From: Nitrospirota bacterium
GTDB lineage: Bacteria; Nitrospirota; Thermodesulfovibrionia; UBA6902
NCBI GenBank assembly: GCA_016234115.1
Contig: JACRHD010000012.1
Location: forward strand, 78,128 to 142,127
Length of the DNA: 64,000 nt
Reading direction: 5' to 3'
Positions 34,446 through 44,169 of this stretch are shown piece by piece (the stretch's first letter is position 1; each line of letters opens with the position of its first letter). Under the pieces are notes generated by a model. It saw nothing but the letters and a program-made list of their open reading frames with translations, ran no database searches and was not told the origin of the DNA. The position numbers and the translations under genes were made by a program.

Positions 34446-34646
34446 ATGGCGCAAGGAACTGTTAAATGGTTTAACGACAGCAAAGGTTTTGGATTCATAG
34501 CAAATGAAGACGGAAGTGAAGCTTTTGTACACCATACATCCATTTTGGGCAATGGTTTTAAATCGCTTGCCGAAGGTGACAGGGTCAGTTTTGATACTGA
34601 AAACGGACCTAAAGGCCCGAAGGCGATCAATGTTGTAAAACTGTAA
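34446..34646 (+). CDS. Cold shock protein (CspA family)
   Basis: The 66-residue protein [23 protein letters not shown] carries both RNA-binding motifs KGFGFI and AFVHHTSI of the cold shock domain. It binds single-stranded RNA or DNA and acts as an RNA chaperone. AAGGAGGTAAACGAA precedes the start. The upstream region has two promoter-like TTGACG hexamers with a terminator hairpin between them. Confidence 0.95.
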   Translation: MAQGTVKWFNDSKGFGFIANEDGSEAFVHHTSILGNGFKSLAEGDRVSFDTENGPKGPKAINVVKL

Positions 34647-34654
34647 TCCAACGA

Positions 34655-34700
34655 AAAAGGCCCCTTCCCTCAGGAGGGGGCCTTCTCATTTTCCTCATTT
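34655..34700 (+). terminator. Terminator after the cold shock gene
   Basis: AAGGCCCCTTCC-CTCA-GGAGGGGGCCTT forms a GC-rich hairpin, followed by TCTCATTTTCC. It lies just after the csp stop codon and faces the smc gene. Confidence 0.7.
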
Positions 34701-34749
34701 AATCCGCATGCACAAATCGGCGCAACCGGCCGCAAACACCCGTTACATG

Positions 34750-37700
34750 TTAACTGTCGCTTGTTACCGCCTCCGACTTCTCCGTCAGATGCATCGAAAC
34801 GACCTTTGAGGAGCCGGGCTCTTCCATCGTTATGCCGTAAATATAATTCGCCGCTTCCATCGTGCGCCTGTTGTGCGTAATGGTGATAAACTGGATGCCT
34901 CTTGAAAGCTCCCCCAGCAGATTAATGAACCTGTCGGTGTTCGATTCATCCAGGGGGGCGTCGACCTCATCCAGTATGCACAGCGGGGTCGGTTTGATCA
35001 TAAAGCCCGCAAAGAGCAGCGACAGCGCCGTCAGGGCCTTTTCGCCGCCCGACAGGAGCATAAGGTTCTGGAGCTTTTTGCCGGGGGGCTGCGCCACAAT
35101 CTCGATGCCCGCGTCCAGGATGCTGCCTTCCTCGGTCAGATGCAGCTCCGCCCTTCCCTTGCCGAAGAGCGTCGTAAAGACCTCCCTGAACTTTTCATTC
35201 AAGGCATTGAACGCCTCGGTCAGCCTGTGCTGCGTCGTCCTGTTTATCTTCTGTATCGTGTCCTGCAGGTCGTCAATAGACGACTGAAGATCGTCGCGCT
35301 GCCCTGCAAGAAAATCGTATCTCCTTTTCAGCTCATCATATTCCTCCAGTGTGCCGAGGCTTACGGGCCCGAGCTCCTGCAGGCGCTCCTTGAGCGGCGC
35401 CAGGCCCTCCTCCTCTTCGTCCGAAACGGTGTCGGCTATGTCCGCCGTCTCAATTTCGAGAGAATATGTCTTACGTATGTCCTCCGCCAGATAATTCAGC
35501 TTCATCGACAGCTCCATCTTCCTCATCTCGACATGATTGAGGGCTTCCCTGACCGTTTCCAGCTCGGAGGAGAGGGACTTCTGCTGTTTTTCGATTATCG
35601 CAAGCTCCGCCTGCCCGGCCTCAAGTATCTCTTCCGCTTTCGTAACTTCTTCCCTCAGCCCGCTCACCGAAACTATCTTGACCTTCAGCGCCCCGTTTTT
35701 TTCCAGGGTCTCCTGTTCTCTTGAACGAATGCTCTCTTCAATGGCGGCGCGCTCAGCGGCCGTCTCCGTCTTTTTCCTCTCTATTTCAGAAATGAAATTG
35801 TTCAGTCTGTCGATCTCTCTCCTCACCGACGAGAGCTTCTCACCGGTGGACGCGAGGCTGAGTTTTATGTCAGTCAGCTCATGGCGCATTACCTCGAGCT
35901 CTTCTTTCCTGCCGGACATGGTTTCCTGCAGGGTAATGATATTTCTCTCTATCTCCAGTTTTTCGCACTCAAGACCCATGCAGACCGCTTCTTTTTCCGC
36001 CAACAGCTTCTTCATGTTGTCTTTTTCGGCGTAATCATCGGTAATTTCGAGCGATATATATTCATGTTTTTTCTGCAGCCGCCCGCTTTCCTCTTTCAGA
36101 TTTTCCAGCTTTACTTCAAGGGAGTGGCAGTACTTTTCCCGCCCTGAAATCATTCCGTCGGTCGATACAATCTCATTTTCCACCGACACAAGCTGTTCCC
36201 TGTTCAAGGCAACGTCCTTTTCCGCCGCGAGGATCCTATCCTTCTTCGCGGAAATGTCCTGCTCATGCTCCTTTATCATCCTCTTTACCCTGAGCACTTC
36301 TTTGCCGCTTCCGCCGAAGACCATGCCCGACGGTTCAAGGACCTCGCCCTCAAGGGTCACAAAGTACATGGGCGCGGTATGCGTCTCCCGGAGAGAAAAA
36401 GCCGCGCCGAGATCATCGACCAGGACCACGTCGCGCAAAAGGGCCTCCGCTATTGTCCTGAAATCCTCTTTAACGGTGATAAAATCGACTGCCTTCCCTA
36501 TAACGCCGGAGCCTGAGATATCTCCTGTAACGGATGAATCAATACGGCGGTCATGAACGTTTATGAAACCGCTCCTCTTCGACTTCTGTTCCCTGATGTG
36601 CTGCAGCGCCTTTGTAATCTCTTCCCTGTCTGCGACGACCGCGGCGCTGAGTTTGTCGCCGAGGACGGCCTCAAAGGCGGTTTCATATCTGGAGGAAGTC
36701 TCAAAGATGTCGGCGACCTGGCACAGGGCCTTTACCTTTTCGTCGAGCGAGCTCCTCTGGAACTGCTCAAGCTCCCGGAGCGATTCGAGCTTTGACGCCA
36801 TGGCGGCCAGCTCTTCCCTTTCGCGGTACAAAATCTCCTCGTTCGCGGAGAGCTCCTGCTTCTTGCCGCGCAGCGCGTTGGAGAGGTCCTCCCTGGCATT
36901 TTTTGCCGCCGCCAGCTCCGCTTCGGCCCTGAGGCGCTCGTTCTCCGTCTCCCCGATTGTGCCGAGGAGCGCGGAGAGGTCGTCCTTCAGCGAACTGACG
37001 TCCTGCGAGCTCTTTTCAGCCTTCCTGCTGATATTATCGATGCTGAGAGATAGATTGCTCATTTCATTTTTTATGCCGCTGATCTCTTCCGCCTTTCTGA
37101 AGAGGCCCTTCCTTTGGATTTCAATCTCCTGCTCCATCCCCCTCATCCCGTTTTCGACCTCGGAGAACACGCCGTTTTTCTCTTCCAGAAAGGTCCTGAG
37201 CTTTTCAAAATCGCTTTTCATTAAAGCCTGATTGTTCTCGGTCTCGCTGATGTCCCTGACGGCCTTCTCTCTATCGGCGTCAAACTCCCCGTCCTGTCTC
37301 TTCAGGGCCTCGTGCCTTTGCCTCAGATTATCACAGTCGCTGTTAAGGAGGGCTATCCTGCCCTCGTCTTCCGCGATCTCTTTTTCAAGGGCGTAGAGGT
37401 CCATCTTGATTCCGTCGAGGCGCTTCTCCTTATCGACGCAGAGACGCTTCTTCTCCTCTATCAGGGCCTCCACCGCGTGGAGGCCCGCACAGGCCGCGGC
37501 CTCCTTCGTCTTTGATTCGTCTTCGGACAAGGTCAATGCCGATATTTCATTCCTGAGCGATAGGGAGTCCCTCTTTGCGACACGCAGCTCGACGTCCCTG
37601 ATTTCATCCAACAGCTTCTTGTACCGCTCGGCCTTTTTCGCGTGCCTGTCTATCGTATTGATCTGCCTCTTTACCTCGGCAATGATGTCCTGAAGCCTCT

Positions 37701-38289
37701 GCAGGTTGGACCTTGACGCTTCGAGTTTATTCAACGCCTCGGTCCTTCTTACTTTGTATTTCATGACGCCGGCGACTTCTTCGATCAGGAACCTCCTGTC
37801 CTGCGGTTTGGAGCTCAGGATGTGGTCCATCTTGCCCTGTTCCAGGATCGAATACGCCTTCAGTTCGAGTCCGGTATCGAGAAACGTGTTCCTGATGTCC
37901 TTGAGCCTGCACGGCGTCTTGTTCAGCATATACTCGCTCTCGCCGGACCTGTAGAGACGTCTTGTGACGGATATATCGCTCATCGCGGTCTTGCCTTCAT
38001 CCTCAGACCCGTTTGAGGAATTCCCCCTGATGTCCGAAAGCACGAGCGTGACTTCAGCCATCCCCTTGGTCTTTTTTGTGGCTGAACCAAGAAAGATCAC
38101 GTCTTCCATGCTCTCACCTCGAAGGCTCTTGGCGCTCTGCTCGCCAAGGACCCATCTGAAGGCATCGACGATATTGCTCTTGCCGCAGCCGTTGGGCCCG
38201 ACAATCGCCGTTACGCCGGGATGGAAATTAAAGACCGTCTTGTCCGCAAAAGATTTAAAGCCTATCAATTCCAATCTTTCCACTCTCAT
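34750..38289 (-). CDS. smc: SMC chromosome segregation protein
   Basis: The 1179-residue protein has Walker A GPNGCGKSNIVDAFRWVLGEQSAKSLRGESMEDVIFLGS, two long coiled coils, a hinge (about 510-650), and the C-terminal signature LSGGEKALTALSLLFAGFMIKPTPLCILDEVDAPLDESN. This is full-length bacterial SMC. It works with ScpA/ScpB as condensin. The start is ATG 38289. Confidence 0.95.
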   Translation of the reverse strand: MRVERLELIGFKSFADKTVFNFHPGVTAIVGPNGCGKSNIVDAFRWVLGEQSAKSLRGESMEDVIFLGSATKKTKGMAEVTLVLSDIRGNSSNGSEDEGKTAMSDISVTRRLYRSGESEYMLNKTPCRLKDIRNTFLDTGLELKAYSILEQGKMDHILSSKPQDRRFLIEEVAGVMKYKVRRTEALNKLEASRSNLQRLQDIIAEVKRQINTIDRHAKKAERYKKLLDEIRDVELRVAKRDSLSLRNEISALTLSEDESKTKEAAACAGLHAVEALIEEKKRLCVDKEKRLDGIKMDLYALEKEIAEDEGRIALLNSDCDNLRQRHEALKRQDGEFDADREKAVRDISETENNQALMKSDFEKLRTFLEEKNGVFSEVENGMRGMEQEIEIQRKGLFRKAEEISGIKNEMSNLSLSIDNISRKAEKSSQDVSSLKDDLSALLGTIGETENERLRAEAELAAAKNAREDLSNALRGKKQELSANEEILYREREELAAMASKLESLRELEQFQRSSLDEKVKALCQVADIFETSSRYETAFEAVLGDKLSAAVVADREEITKALQHIREQKSKRSGFINVHDRRIDSSVTGDISGSGVIGKAVDFITVKEDFRTIAEALLRDVVLVDDLGAAFSLRETHTAPMYFVTLEGEVLEPSGMVFGGSGKEVLRVKRMIKEHEQDISAKKDRILAAEKDVALNREQLVSVENEIVSTDGMISGREKYCHSLEVKLENLKEESGRLQKKHEYISLEITDDYAEKDNMKKLLAEKEAVCMGLECEKLEIERNIITLQETMSGRKEELEVMRHELTDIKLSLASTGEKLSSVRREIDRLNNFISEIERKKTETAAERAAIEESIRSREQETLEKNGALKVKIVSVSGLREEVTKAEEILEAGQAELAIIEKQQKSLSSELETVREALNHVEMRKMELSMKLNYLAEDIRKTYSLEIETADIADTVSDEEEEGLAPLKERLQELGPVSLGTLEEYDELKRRYDFLAGQRDDLQSSIDDLQDTIQKINRTTQHRLTEAFNALNEKFREVFTTLFGKGRAELHLTEEGSILDAGIEIVAQPPGKKLQNLMLLSGGEKALTALSLLFAGFMIKPTPLCILDEVDAPLDESNTDRFINLLGELSRGIQFITITHNRRTMEAANYIYGITMEEPGSSKVVSMHLTEKSEAVTSDS

Positions 38290-38322
38290 ATTGTTATTCC
38301 TCTTAATTACGGATTAATCTTG

Positions 38323-38353
38323 CCGAACTCCGGACCCTGAACTCTAAACTCCA
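38323..38353. repeat. Heptanucleotide repeat island (GAACTCC type)
   Basis: GAACTCC GGACCCT GAACTCT AAACTCC is a degenerate 7-bp tandem array, the complement of the type seen at 10856-10889. Confidence 0.6.
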
Positions 38354-38398
38354 GATTTTCTCTGTGTCCCGGTGGTCAAGTTATTTCAAGCAGTTACC

Positions 38399-38450
38399 CA
38401 CATCATATTGTGAACTTAGTTCTCATGCTTCACAAGATGATGTGTTTTTT
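38399..38450 (+). terminator. Strong hairpin with T6 upstream of smc, on the plus strand
   Basis: CACATCATATTGTGAA and TTCACAAGATGATGTG form a 16-bp inverted repeat with a single mismatch, separated by 14 bases, followed by TTTTTT. In the plus orientation it looks like a rho-independent terminator, but no plus-strand gene ends nearby. Confidence 0.55.
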
Positions 38451-38627
38451 GTTCCTGAATAATATACCCGATTACCCTATTTCTATCAAGTAAATTTATT
38501 TGCGCCCCGGCCCGAGCAAGACCTCGGGAATGTCCGGTAGAAACACGTCTCCCCACGCAACGCCGGGCCTTATTGACATGCCTTGAATTCAACTACTAAA
38601 ATAATAAAAAAATCCCGGAGGACAATG

Positions 38628-38828
38628 ATGCCTATTTATGAATATGTATGCCTTAAATGCGGTAATAAATTTTCTCTCCTTCAAAGCATGTCTCACGCCG
38701 AGAGTGATACGGAATGTCCCAAGTGTTCATCGAGAGAAGTGAAGAAGACCATATCTTCTTTTAGCTGCGCGTCAGGCTGCGGCGACTCATCTTCGACCTC
38801 CTCGCCGGGTTTCGGCGGAGGCGGCTGA
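38628..38828 (+). CDS. FmdB-type zinc ribbon protein
   Basis: The start MPIYEYVCLKCGNKFSLLQS matches the FmdB family (MPxYEYxCxxCG) with a second Cys pair CPKCSS. GGAGG lies six bases before ATG 38628; the track start at 38583 is upstream of any plausible leader. The C-terminus is Ser/Gly-rich (SSTSSPGFGGGG). These small proteins bind zinc and are thought to be regulatory; the precise role is unknown. Confidence 0.85.
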   Translation: MPIYEYVCLKCGNKFSLLQSMSHAESDTECPKCSSREVKKTISSFSCASGCGDSSSTSSPGFGGGG

Positions 38829-38946
38829 GGGGCCCCCCGCTACTGACCGGTCGGTCGGAAAAAACAGTCCACGGATTACACGGATTAAAAACAGAAAGGA
38901 TGAGTTCGTTACTATAATCTGCGTTAATCTGCGTAATCTGCGGATT
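38829..38946. repeat. Short-word repeat region with CACGGATTA and ATCTGCG units
   Basis: CCACGGATTACACGGATTA and ATCTGCGTTAATCTGCGTAATCTGCGG are tandem words with 9 to 11-bp periods. They differ from the 7-bp islands and lie between convergent genes. Confidence 0.4.
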
Positions 38947-40782
38947 TCATTTAATCACGCTCCTCACCTTCGCGGCAATCGCCTTTGCCGATATCTCCTC
39001 ATAATCAAGGAGCTCCCGTGGTCTTCCGCTTTTCGGCATCTTTCTGACCGCCAATAAAAAAACAGGCACGGGACATTCTGAAAGCGCGCAGAGCACGGCC
39101 TCGCCTATGCCGCCTTCGGCAAAGTGGTCTTCGACGGTGATTATCGCCCTGGTGACTTTCGCCGCCTGAAGCAACGCGGCCTGATCAAGGGGCTTGACGC
39201 TGTAGAGATCGATCACGCGAATGTAAATATCATCCTTCTTCAGCTCTTCATACGCCTGAAGCGCCTCGTGAAGCGTAACGCCCGCCGCTACGACGGTTGC
39301 GGCATCTTTAGCGCCCTGCTTCAAAACACGGCATCCGCCGATATGAAATTTATCATCGACTCCGTAAATGACCGGGGTCTCCATTCGCGTCGTGCGTATG
39401 TAGGATATTCCCCTGTGTTTTGCCATTTCCTCCACCAGTCTCTCTGTCGATACCGCGTCCGACGGGTAAAGAACAACGCTGTCGAGCACGGCCCTGAACA
39501 TGGCAATGTCTTCAAGACCCATCTGCGACACTCCGTCCTCTCCGATGGACACCCCCGCATGGGAGCCGCAAAACTTTATATTGGCTTCGGAATACCGGCC
39601 CATTCTTATCTGGTCGTACGCGCGCGTAAAAAAAGCGGCAAAAGTAGAGACAAAGGGGACCTTCCCCCTCGTTGAAAGGCCGAGGGCCGCGCCGACCATG
39701 TTCTGTTCGGCTATATACATCTCAAAAAAGCGTTCGGGATACCCTTCTTTGAATATCTCCGAATACGTGGAATTGCTTACTTCGCCGTCGAGCGAGACTA
39801 TGTCAGGAAAGGCAGGGTAAATCCTCTTGAGGGCATTCCCGTAGGCCTTCCTTGTGGCAACGGGTTTGTCATGGGGATAGGCCATTTCCTTTGCGGCCCC
39901 GGGACGCCTCGCTTCCGGGGCGATATCTTCAGGACGGACCACTTCCGCGGGGACCACTTTATCGACATCTCCCAACTCGCCGAGGGCCTTTACGAGTTCA
40001 TCCTTTGACATTGCCTTACCGTGTAAACCGTCCCGGTCCTCAAGAAACGATACGCCTTTCCCTTTGATAGTCCTCGCAATGATCATGCACGGTTTATCTC
40101 TGACAGTGAGCGCTTTTTGATACGCCCGGAGGATTTCACCGTGGGAATGACCATCTATCACTATAGTCTCCCATCCGAAAGACGAGACACGTCTTTCATA
40201 CGCCGCAAGGTCATGCCCGTACATGGTCTCGCCGCGCTGCCCGAGACGGTTGACGTCAAGAATGCCCGCAAGATTATCAAGCCTGTAATGCGCGGCAATC
40301 TGGATCGCCTCCCACTGCGACCCCTCCGCCATCTCGCTGTCTCCGAGAAGGACGTACGTCCTGTACGGCAGCTTATCAAGATACTTTGCATTCAGCGCGA
40401 TGCCGACGCCGATTGACAGGCCCTGCCCCAGAGAGCCTGTCGCCGCCTCGACAAGATTGAACGCCCGCGTGGGGTGGCCTTCGAGAGGGCTGCTGAATTT
40501 TCTCATGCTCATCAGTTGTTCTTCCGTCAGGACGCCCGCCGCCGCCCATTGGGCATAAAAAAGCGGCGAGGCGTGGCCCTTGGAAAAAATAAGACGGTCA
40601 TTGTTGCGATGCCCCGGGTTGTTTACATCAAATCTGAACGTCCCCCCGAACAGCAGGCACGTCATTAAATCCGCGGCGGACAGGGAAGACGTCGGGTGCC
40701 CCGACCCCGCCTCTGTTGTCGAGACGAGGACAAAGTAACGTATGAGCGCGGCTATCTTTCTTAGTCTGTCGATGTCGTTCAT
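38947..40782 (-). CDS. tkt: Transketolase (single chain)
   Basis: The 611-residue protein has GSGHPTSSLSAADLMTCLLFGGTFRFD at the N-terminus, thiamine diphosphate motif GDSEMAEGSQWEAIQIAAHYRLDNLAGILDVN, GHASPLFYAQWAAAGV, and the pyrimidine and C-terminal domains (GSHAGVSIGEDGVSQMGLEDIAMFR; VITVEDHFAEGGIGEAV). It matches the shorter animal/archaeal-type transketolase class rather than the longer E. coli type. It links the pentose phosphate and glycolytic pathways. Confidence 0.92.
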   Translation of the reverse strand: MNDIDRLRKIAALIRYFVLVSTTEAGSGHPTSSLSAADLMTCLLFGGTFRFDVNNPGHRNNDRLIFSKGHASPLFYAQWAAAGVLTEEQLMSMRKFSSPLEGHPTRAFNLVEAATGSLGQGLSIGVGIALNAKYLDKLPYRTYVLLGDSEMAEGSQWEAIQIAAHYRLDNLAGILDVNRLGQRGETMYGHDLAAYERRVSSFGWETIVIDGHSHGEILRAYQKALTVRDKPCMIIARTIKGKGVSFLEDRDGLHGKAMSKDELVKALGELGDVDKVVPAEVVRPEDIAPEARRPGAAKEMAYPHDKPVATRKAYGNALKRIYPAFPDIVSLDGEVSNSTYSEIFKEGYPERFFEMYIAEQNMVGAALGLSTRGKVPFVSTFAAFFTRAYDQIRMGRYSEANIKFCGSHAGVSIGEDGVSQMGLEDIAMFRAVLDSVVLYPSDAVSTERLVEEMAKHRGISYIRTTRMETPVIYGVDDKFHIGGCRVLKQGAKDAATVVAAGVTLHEALQAYEELKKDDIYIRVIDLYSVKPLDQAALLQAAKVTRAIITVEDHFAEGGIGEAVLCALSECPVPVFLLAVRKMPKSGRPRELLDYEEISAKAIAAKVRSVIK

Positions 40783-40841
40783 GACAAGAGAATTATATCA
40801 GATCAACCTGGATAGACGAATGCCGCCCCAATGAAGGGTTT

Positions 40842-42647
40842 TCAGGCCCCCCGCCCTTCTACCAGCAGAAAGACCTCCACGATTTCAGGATCAAAATGGC
40901 TCCCTGAAAGCGACCGGATGTGATCAAGGACCCTTTCCTTCGGCCAGGCGGGCCGGTACGGACGGTCGGAGCATAACGCGTCCCAGACGTCCGCTACCGC
41001 AAATATCCTTGCCCCAAGCGGTATCTCTTTGCCCTTCAGCCCCCTCGGATATCCCCTTCCGTCCCATCTTTCATGATGATAATAAGGGATGTCCGCAGCG
41101 GGCCGCAAATAATCTATTTTCTGCAGTATGTCGAACGCGTAACGGGTATGGCGCTTCATGATCGTCCTCTCCTCATCGGACAGCTCTCCGGGTTTCAGCA
41201 GAATGTCGTCAGGGACCCCGATTTTACCGATATCGTGGAGAAACGCTCCCCTTCTTATGTGCACGAGGTCCTGTTCCTTTACACCCATTTCCTGCGCGAT
41301 GCGCAGGGTCATGTCCGTGACCCGTCGCGAGTGCCCCTCTGTTGCCTTGTCCCTCATGTCCAGAACGGACGACCAGCCTTCAATCGTGTTGTCATACGCG
41401 AGACTCAGCTCTATATTGGACTTCTGAAGACTTTCAAACAGGGCGGAATTGTCAATCGCTATGGCGGCCTGGTCCGCGATGGTATCAAGAAATTCCAGCC
41501 ACTCCCTGTCCGCGTCCACGGCAGAACGGTGAAACAGCTCGAGCACGCCTTTCAACTCTCCCTTGGCAAACAGCGGGACCGCGAAATAGGATATGAACTC
41601 TTCCTCGGCAAAGAGCCCGGACCGTCTGAAATTGCCGGGAGTGTCCTTGAGATTTTTGATATGTATGATCCGTCGTTCCATCGCGGCGCTTCCGGCGTTG
41701 CTCTCACCCAGTTTGAGATTGGTATATTTCAACGCCCCTGATCTCAACCCTTTGCTGACGACATAATCGAGAGACTGAGTATGCCTCCTGAAAAGCAGGA
41801 CAGTGGCGGCGTCTATCCCGATCTGCGTAGTAATCTGGTCTACGCAATGATCGAGGGTCGTGCAAAGGTCGAGGGTCGAATTAAATGTCTTTTCAATCGA
41901 GTGCAGGACATTAAGCCGGTTGATCCTGAGCCGGATCTTTTCCTTTGCGCGCCTGTTTTCAGTCACGTTCCTGGCTACATGTATTATCCCGGAATAATTA
42001 TTGTTTCTGTCATAAAGAGGCATCGCCCGAATCTCGAGGTAACTGTCGAGATTCGGCTCAAATATCTCGAAGGAGACAGGCTGTTCCGTCTTCAGGCATT
42101 CGCAGCTCGGGCATTTCTCCGGCGGAGAGTTTTTTGCGTGATAATACCGGTAACACTTGACCTGCCGGTTCGATTTTAAAGAAGGCAGTTTCAGCATCTC
42201 GACGGCGGCCCTGTTCGCCCTGATTATATTGAAATTCCTGTCGTGCACCGTGATGATATCGGTGATCGTATCAAACGTATATTCCCATTCCTTGTTCACG
42301 CTGAAAAACAACTCCCCGATTCTGCTGTGTTCCGCAGCGTCGACAGCCATGTCCTTCAGATCCTTTAGAATCGTAATCCCCGCTGCCTTCCTTTCTTTTC
42401 CGTCCTGCCTCTGATTATTCACGCAAAATAAATAAAAAGCAGGAGTCACGATGAAAGTCAGAAGCAATGCGTCTACAACGGCCTCGGCGGCAACCGACAT
42501 GGGCGGCAGTTGTGAAATGATGAACATAACGGCGATTTCCGCCGCAAACACCGAAATCATGGTGATAACGAAGGGAGAACTCAAATTTGTAAAAAAGGCG
42601 GGGACATTGCGATAACTCTGTGTCTCGGGAAAAGGTCTCTTGTCCAT
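40842..42647 (-). CDS. PAS-GAF-HD-GYP cyclic di-GMP phosphodiesterase-like protein
   Basis: The 601-residue protein has two N-terminal membrane helices (FVITMISVFAAEIAVMFIIS; AVVDALLLTFIVTPAFYLF), a PAS domain (about 125-245, with Cys-rich insert PPEKCPSCECL), a GAF domain (about 265-410) and a C-terminal HD-GYP domain with GHSRRVTD, HDIGKIGVPDDILLKPG, HHERWDGRGYPRGLKGKEIPL. All HD-GYP catalytic residues appear present, so c-di-GMP hydrolysis is likely. The PAS cysteines could hold a metal or sense redox. The region upstream has short dyads. Confidence 0.88.
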   Translation of the reverse strand: MDKRPFPETQSYRNVPAFFTNLSSPFVITMISVFAAEIAVMFIISQLPPMSVAAEAVVDALLLTFIVTPAFYLFCVNNQRQDGKERKAAGITILKDLKDMAVDAAEHSRIGELFFSVNKEWEYTFDTITDIITVHDRNFNIIRANRAAVEMLKLPSLKSNRQVKCYRYYHAKNSPPEKCPSCECLKTEQPVSFEIFEPNLDSYLEIRAMPLYDRNNNYSGIIHVARNVTENRRAKEKIRLRINRLNVLHSIEKTFNSTLDLCTTLDHCVDQITTQIGIDAATVLLFRRHTQSLDYVVSKGLRSGALKYTNLKLGESNAGSAAMERRIIHIKNLKDTPGNFRRSGLFAEEEFISYFAVPLFAKGELKGVLELFHRSAVDADREWLEFLDTIADQAAIAIDNSALFESLQKSNIELSLAYDNTIEGWSSVLDMRDKATEGHSRRVTDMTLRIAQEMGVKEQDLVHIRRGAFLHDIGKIGVPDDILLKPGELSDEERTIMKRHTRYAFDILQKIDYLRPAADIPYYHHERWDGRGYPRGLKGKEIPLGARIFAVADVWDALCSDRPYRPAWPKERVLDHIRSLSGSHFDPEIVEVFLLVEGRGA

Positions 42648-43042
42648 TTCGCTGTCAGGCCAACAGAAACGACGTTTACAAACGTTTGCGTTTAACTTCC
42701 ACGACTTTCAAGACATGCCCCAAAGAGAACGCACTGCTTACATTAGGTTATACAGCTTTGCCCGGTATTGCAAGGGAATGATAATTTTATTAAAACTTAT
42801 TATAATCGATCTTGCGCTCGGGAGGATTTGTGAGAATAATTCAAGATTCAACATTCAAAATTCAAGACAGAAGAAGTCCGGTAATTTTATCTTGAATCTT
42901 GAATCTTGAATTTTGAATCTTGAATCTTGAATCTTGAATTTTGAATCTTGAATTTTGAATATTTATAGAAGTTTGAAGAAGTGAAAGTGATGGCAACATC
43001 CTTCTTTTTGCGGATTAAACAGCCTGCACGGTTTTATGATCT
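42648..43042. other. Intergenic region between HD-GYP and radical SAM genes
   Basis: No gene seen in 395 bp. ACGTTTACAAACGT (42672-42685) is a short dyad about 25 bp upstream of the HD-GYP start and might be an operator. The rest from 42839 is a heptanucleotide island. Confidence 0.4.
42839..42961. repeat. Heptanucleotide repeat island (TCTTGAA / TTTTGAA type)
   Basis: One arm has ATTCAAG-type units (AAGATTCAACATTCAAAATTCAAG); the other has about ten TCTTGAA or TTTTGAA units in a row (42890-42960), its reverse complement class. The two arms form a long imperfect hairpin. It is the longest such array in the window. Confidence 0.8.
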
Positions 43043-44074
43043 TTAATCGATAAAACACTGCGGGTCTTCCGCAAGGTAGTCGGCCTCTCCCTTGGACATG
43101 GAATATGCGTATGCGATCGCGCGGCATCCCCTGCAGGCGGCCCATCTGTCGCACTTCGCGCACTTCCCTTTGTATTTGCCTTTGTCTCTCAGAGAATTGA
43201 GGACCTCCGATGTGGCCCATACCTCTCTTAGGGAGTCGGTCCTTATGTTCCCGAGGGGTATATCAAGCCTCCTGCACGGATTGATGGTCCCGTCGGGTCT
43301 CAGAGTGATGCCCGATATGCCTGCCGCGCATCCGGCGCTGGCCGTATAACCCAAATCCGAATTAATCTTCAGGTCCATCTGAGAAGCGACAGGGTCCCCC
43401 GTCACTATTTCCAGGCCTTCAACGTCGACCGACAATAAGGAGTTGTATACCCCTTTGACTTTTTTCGCGTCCATCATCTCATGCAAAAGCCCCTTCCCCC
43501 TGCCGCACGGAACAAGCCTCGAAAAGCCGAGGCGTTGAACGCCCGCCTCTTCGGCGACCGAGACAAGCTCATGTATAAAAGGCGCGTTAAGTCCGGAAAG
43601 CGTCACATTCAACGTCACGGTCATACCGGCGTCGAGGAGGTTCTTTACGCCTGCCATCGCGCTTGCGTAACTGCCCTCACCCCTTATCCGGTCATGTATC
43701 TGCCGAGGGCCCTCAATGCTTACCTGTATCCCTTTTATGCCGAGCGCGGAAAGCCTTTCAGCTTTTTTCTCATCGATAAGTGTGCCGTTTGACAGAATGA
43801 ATATATCGATTTCTTCCTTCCTGATTTCCTCCAGTACCTTAAAGAAATTTCTGAGCAGGAAGGGTTCCCCGCCGGTTACATTGAAACTTGGAGAAATACT
43901 GACGTTATATATATCAGCCCAGGCCCACAAGGTCTCGCGGATTTCCCGAAGAACGTCCCTGATCTCGTCAAAAGAAAGTTCTCTCGCTCCTGCCGCGCCC
44001 TGATAGCAATGGCCGCAGCGGAGATTGCATCTGTCGGTGAGATGCCATTGGATGAAAAAATCGTGTGTGTTCAT
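43043..44074 (-). CDS. Radical SAM/SPASM domain protein
   Basis: The 343-residue protein has the radical SAM CNLRCGHC cluster motif near the N-terminus (FFIQWHLTDRCNLRCGHCYQ), GGEPFLLRNF, and a C-terminal SPASM domain with seven or more Cys (GCAAGISGITLRPDGTINPCRRLDIPLGNI, CAKCDRWAACRGCRAIAYAYSMSKG..EDPQC). The pattern resembles PqqE/NirJ/AhbC-like enzymes that modify peptides or haem precursors. A small Cys-rich ORF lies divergently 95 bp upstream, which could be a peptide partner. Substrate unknown. Confidence 0.85.
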   Translation of the reverse strand: MNTHDFFIQWHLTDRCNLRCGHCYQGAAGARELSFDEIRDVLREIRETLWAWADIYNVSISPSFNVTGGEPFLLRNFFKVLEEIRKEEIDIFILSNGTLIDEKKAERLSALGIKGIQVSIEGPRQIHDRIRGEGSYASAMAGVKNLLDAGMTVTLNVTLSGLNAPFIHELVSVAEEAGVQRLGFSRLVPCGRGKGLLHEMMDAKKVKGVYNSLLSVDVEGLEIVTGDPVASQMDLKINSDLGYTASAGCAAGISGITLRPDGTINPCRRLDIPLGNIRTDSLREVWATSEVLNSLRDKGKYKGKCAKCDRWAACRGCRAIAYAYSMSKGEADYLAEDPQCFID

Positions 44075-44086
44075 GTCTCATAAAAT

Positions 44087-44115
44087 GTAGGGGCGACCCG
44101 GCGGGTCGCCCCTAC
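44087..44115. repeat. Palindromic mini-repeat GTAGGGGCGACCC
   Basis: GTAGGGGCGACCC GGC GGGTCGCCCCTAC is a perfect 13-3-13 palindrome upstream of the radical SAM gene. It is another palindromic repeat class in this window. Confidence 0.75.
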
Positions 44116-44169
44116 CTATAGTTCTAACTATCATAATTTATAAAAACATTCTATCATAAAAAAAACAGT

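Larger units (their letters stand above)
38290..38627. other. Intergenic region between smc and the FmdB-type gene
   Basis: It holds a heptanucleotide island (38323-38353), a long inverted repeat with T run (38399-38450), and little else. AT-rich DNA near 38580-38625 should contain the promoter of the zinc-ribbon gene. Confidence 0.5.
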
